Origin: Doris montereyensis
Lineage: Eukaryota; Mollusca; Gastropoda; Nudibranchia; Dorididae
Direction of reading: 5' to 3'
Length of the DNA stretch: 64,000 nt
Assembly (NCBI GenBank): GCA_037039925.1
Contig: JAXRKP010000151.1
Coordinates: forward strand, 370,001 to 434,000
Shown piece by piece: positions 62,681 to 64,000 of the stretch; position 1 is the first letter of the stretch; the number at the start of each line of letters is the position of its first letter. Below the pieces are notes generated by a model, which ran no database searches, had not been told where the DNA came from, and saw only the letters and a list, made by a program, of their open reading frames with translations. Made by a program: the position numbers and the translations under genes.

Positions 62681-63202
62681 AGCCAAGCCAATGATTGAAA
62701 CAACCGCTTAATTAGAACGATTCTTCTGGGACATAATTCTTTCTATGAAAATTATGCTTTTTAATTGGAATGCTCGCCACTTAATTGGAACAAGGGAGAA
62801 ATGGTCAATATCTCAAATCGAGGCAAAAATTCTAATGTGAAAGTCAGTGTAACGTAAATTCTCACATTTATTAAATCTAGATGGAGTTTGTGATCATTTG
62901 ATTATCCTGGTCACACTTGATATGTTTGGATGGCACACACATAGTTATGTTTCATAACGTGTGAATAAGACAATGCAGGTAAGTTTATTGAAATTGTATG
63001 GCCAGTCACAAGTCTGGGAAAACATGCCAATTGGGCTTCTTTGTATTGTACTAAATAAACTTGAACGAACCTCTTTAGATCTATATTGTTGTAATCATGT
63101 ACATGTATAATAATACATTATACGGTTGTTCCATTCATGGATGCCGCTTTATTGGAAAGATATCTGTAGTATGGCGCCGTTTTTAAGCGGCTTCAGTTGT
63201 AT
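62680..63202. mobile_element. Possible pogo-type MITE
   Basis: The left side has TGAAACAACCGCTTAATTAG; the right side, reversed, reads CAACTGAAGCCGCTTAAAAA and is followed by TA. Both carry an ACCGCTTAATT-like block and further CTTAATTGGAA and CTTTATTGGAA blocks inside. The left terminus is imprecise and there is no protein remnant. Confidence 0.4.
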
Positions 63203-63239
63203 TAGTGAATACAGAAACAAGAAAAGGATACCTCAAGAT

Positions 63240-63955
63240 TTATGTGCTAGGGTGCTGGTCCAATTGGGGGGGGGGGACTATTAGATTTGAGTTTGGGACC
63301 AAAATGTTGATTTTTTGTTCTGTACATATTTGGGTAGAATGATCATTTATCTACAAGTTTGTGGCAGAAAAATGTCCATAGGACGTATATTATTTTTACA
63401 AAATATTTTGTAGGCGAGGGTAGGTAAAAACAGTCTTGACTTCAATTACCTTAACACTGACTGAGAAGATGGTAGTGAAACATGTGTATTGGCGGCTAAT
63501 CGCCAAGAGGATTGAGAAACTAGGTTTAGATGTGCATTGGTGTGAAAACAGGTGTCAAAATGACCAACTTTTTGTTTTTGTCCTCTATTTCTATACTTGT
63601 GCATGTGTTTACATATGCCCGGCTGGTCTCCACCTCTTTATGTCACAAAGTGCTCGGCCGATCGACGTTCGGTGTTCCGAATGCCAAGCAAAAGGACTGT
63701 GTTGCCACATTGGTGATTAGCTGTCGCTTAGAGTTGTTTTTAGTGCCAATCTTTCAGTCAGTATTAGGTAATTTGTGTCCAAATTTTTACCTACCTCGTC
63801 TACAAAATATTTTGAAAAAATTTTAACGCCATATGGACATTTTTTTCCATAAACTTTTAGATAAATGATCGTTTCTGAATGTGCAAAGAACAGAAAGTAA
63901 ACATTGGGCTGGTCCCAACCTTGCCAATACAGGTGCCCCCCCCCCCCCCCGCTCC
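63240..63955. mobile_element. Long inverted-repeat element with G/C-run arms
   Basis: Arm 63240-63432 is repeated in reverse at about 63786-63955, sharing GGTAGGTAAAAA, ACAAAATATTTTGTAG, ATGATCATTTATCT and TTGGGACC. The arms include an 11-base G run (63266-63276) opposite a 15-base C run (63936-63950). The loop of about 350 bp shows no recognised protein. Outside the arms, 63186-63228 and 63958-64000 are diverged direct copies containing GCAGAAACAAGAAAA or ACAGAAACAAGAAAA. Confidence 0.65.
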
Positions 63956-64000
63956 CCTAATCCGCTTCAACTGTATTAATGTATGCAGAAACAAGAAAAT

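Noticed and set aside
62498..62698. 66-codon plus frame as a further CEP120 exon
   Set aside because: No similarity to the CEP120 segment that should follow exon 3, and no suitable splice phase.

Overview
The window is animal nuclear DNA: spliced genes with GT-AG introns, tRNA-derived SINEs, LINE, piggyBac, hAT, Harbinger and pogo-type transposon fossils, long dinucleotide to tetranucleotide microsatellites and several minisatellites. The transposon mix, the I-clade LINE with an RNase H domain, the hammerhead motif and the many short AGATCTAG-type motifs fit a lophotrochozoan, most likely a gastropod mollusc. That placement is inference.

Layout. 1-14.2 kb is gene-poor and repeat-rich: CT, AAT and ATCT microsatellites, 84-bp and 33-bp tandem arrays, two SINEs, a foldback element, a hAT fragment and one broken GPCR-like coding region (about 4.66-6.6 kb, minus). 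14.2-20.9 kb is a 6.6-kb minisatellite of a 39-bp unit. 20.9-26.4 kb is mostly empty.

27-50 kb is a casein kinase 1 gamma gene on the minus strand. I resolve ten constitutive coding exons, or eleven counting a cassette exon ending RHGGSVQ, plus a second downstream last exon. Frame and phase agree at every junction. The main product is about 446 aa, with all kinase motifs and a C-terminal cysteine/basic membrane-anchor tail. Its introns hold a few SINE, Harbinger and MULE-like insertions.

51-61.8 kb holds the 5' part of CEP120 on the plus strand: three coding exons for the N-terminal C2 domain, the gene running off the right edge. The two genes are head to head with about 1 kb between start codons. 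That gap carries a CRE palindrome, an ETS core and a short upstream ORF. CEP120 and CSNK1G3 are also divergent neighbours on human 5q23, so this is probably an ancient gene pair.

CEP120 introns are packed with nested transposons. Two different piggyBac fossils sit back to back in intron 1, one of them split by a pogo/Tigger MITE. In intron 2 an I-clade LINE is inserted in a second, opposite-strand LINE with a 14-bp target duplication, and a hammerhead-ribozyme-like motif lies nearby. CEP120 exon 2 carries a one-base frameshift, either an assembly error or a real lesion. No CRISPR, rRNA or stand-alone tRNA gene was seen.
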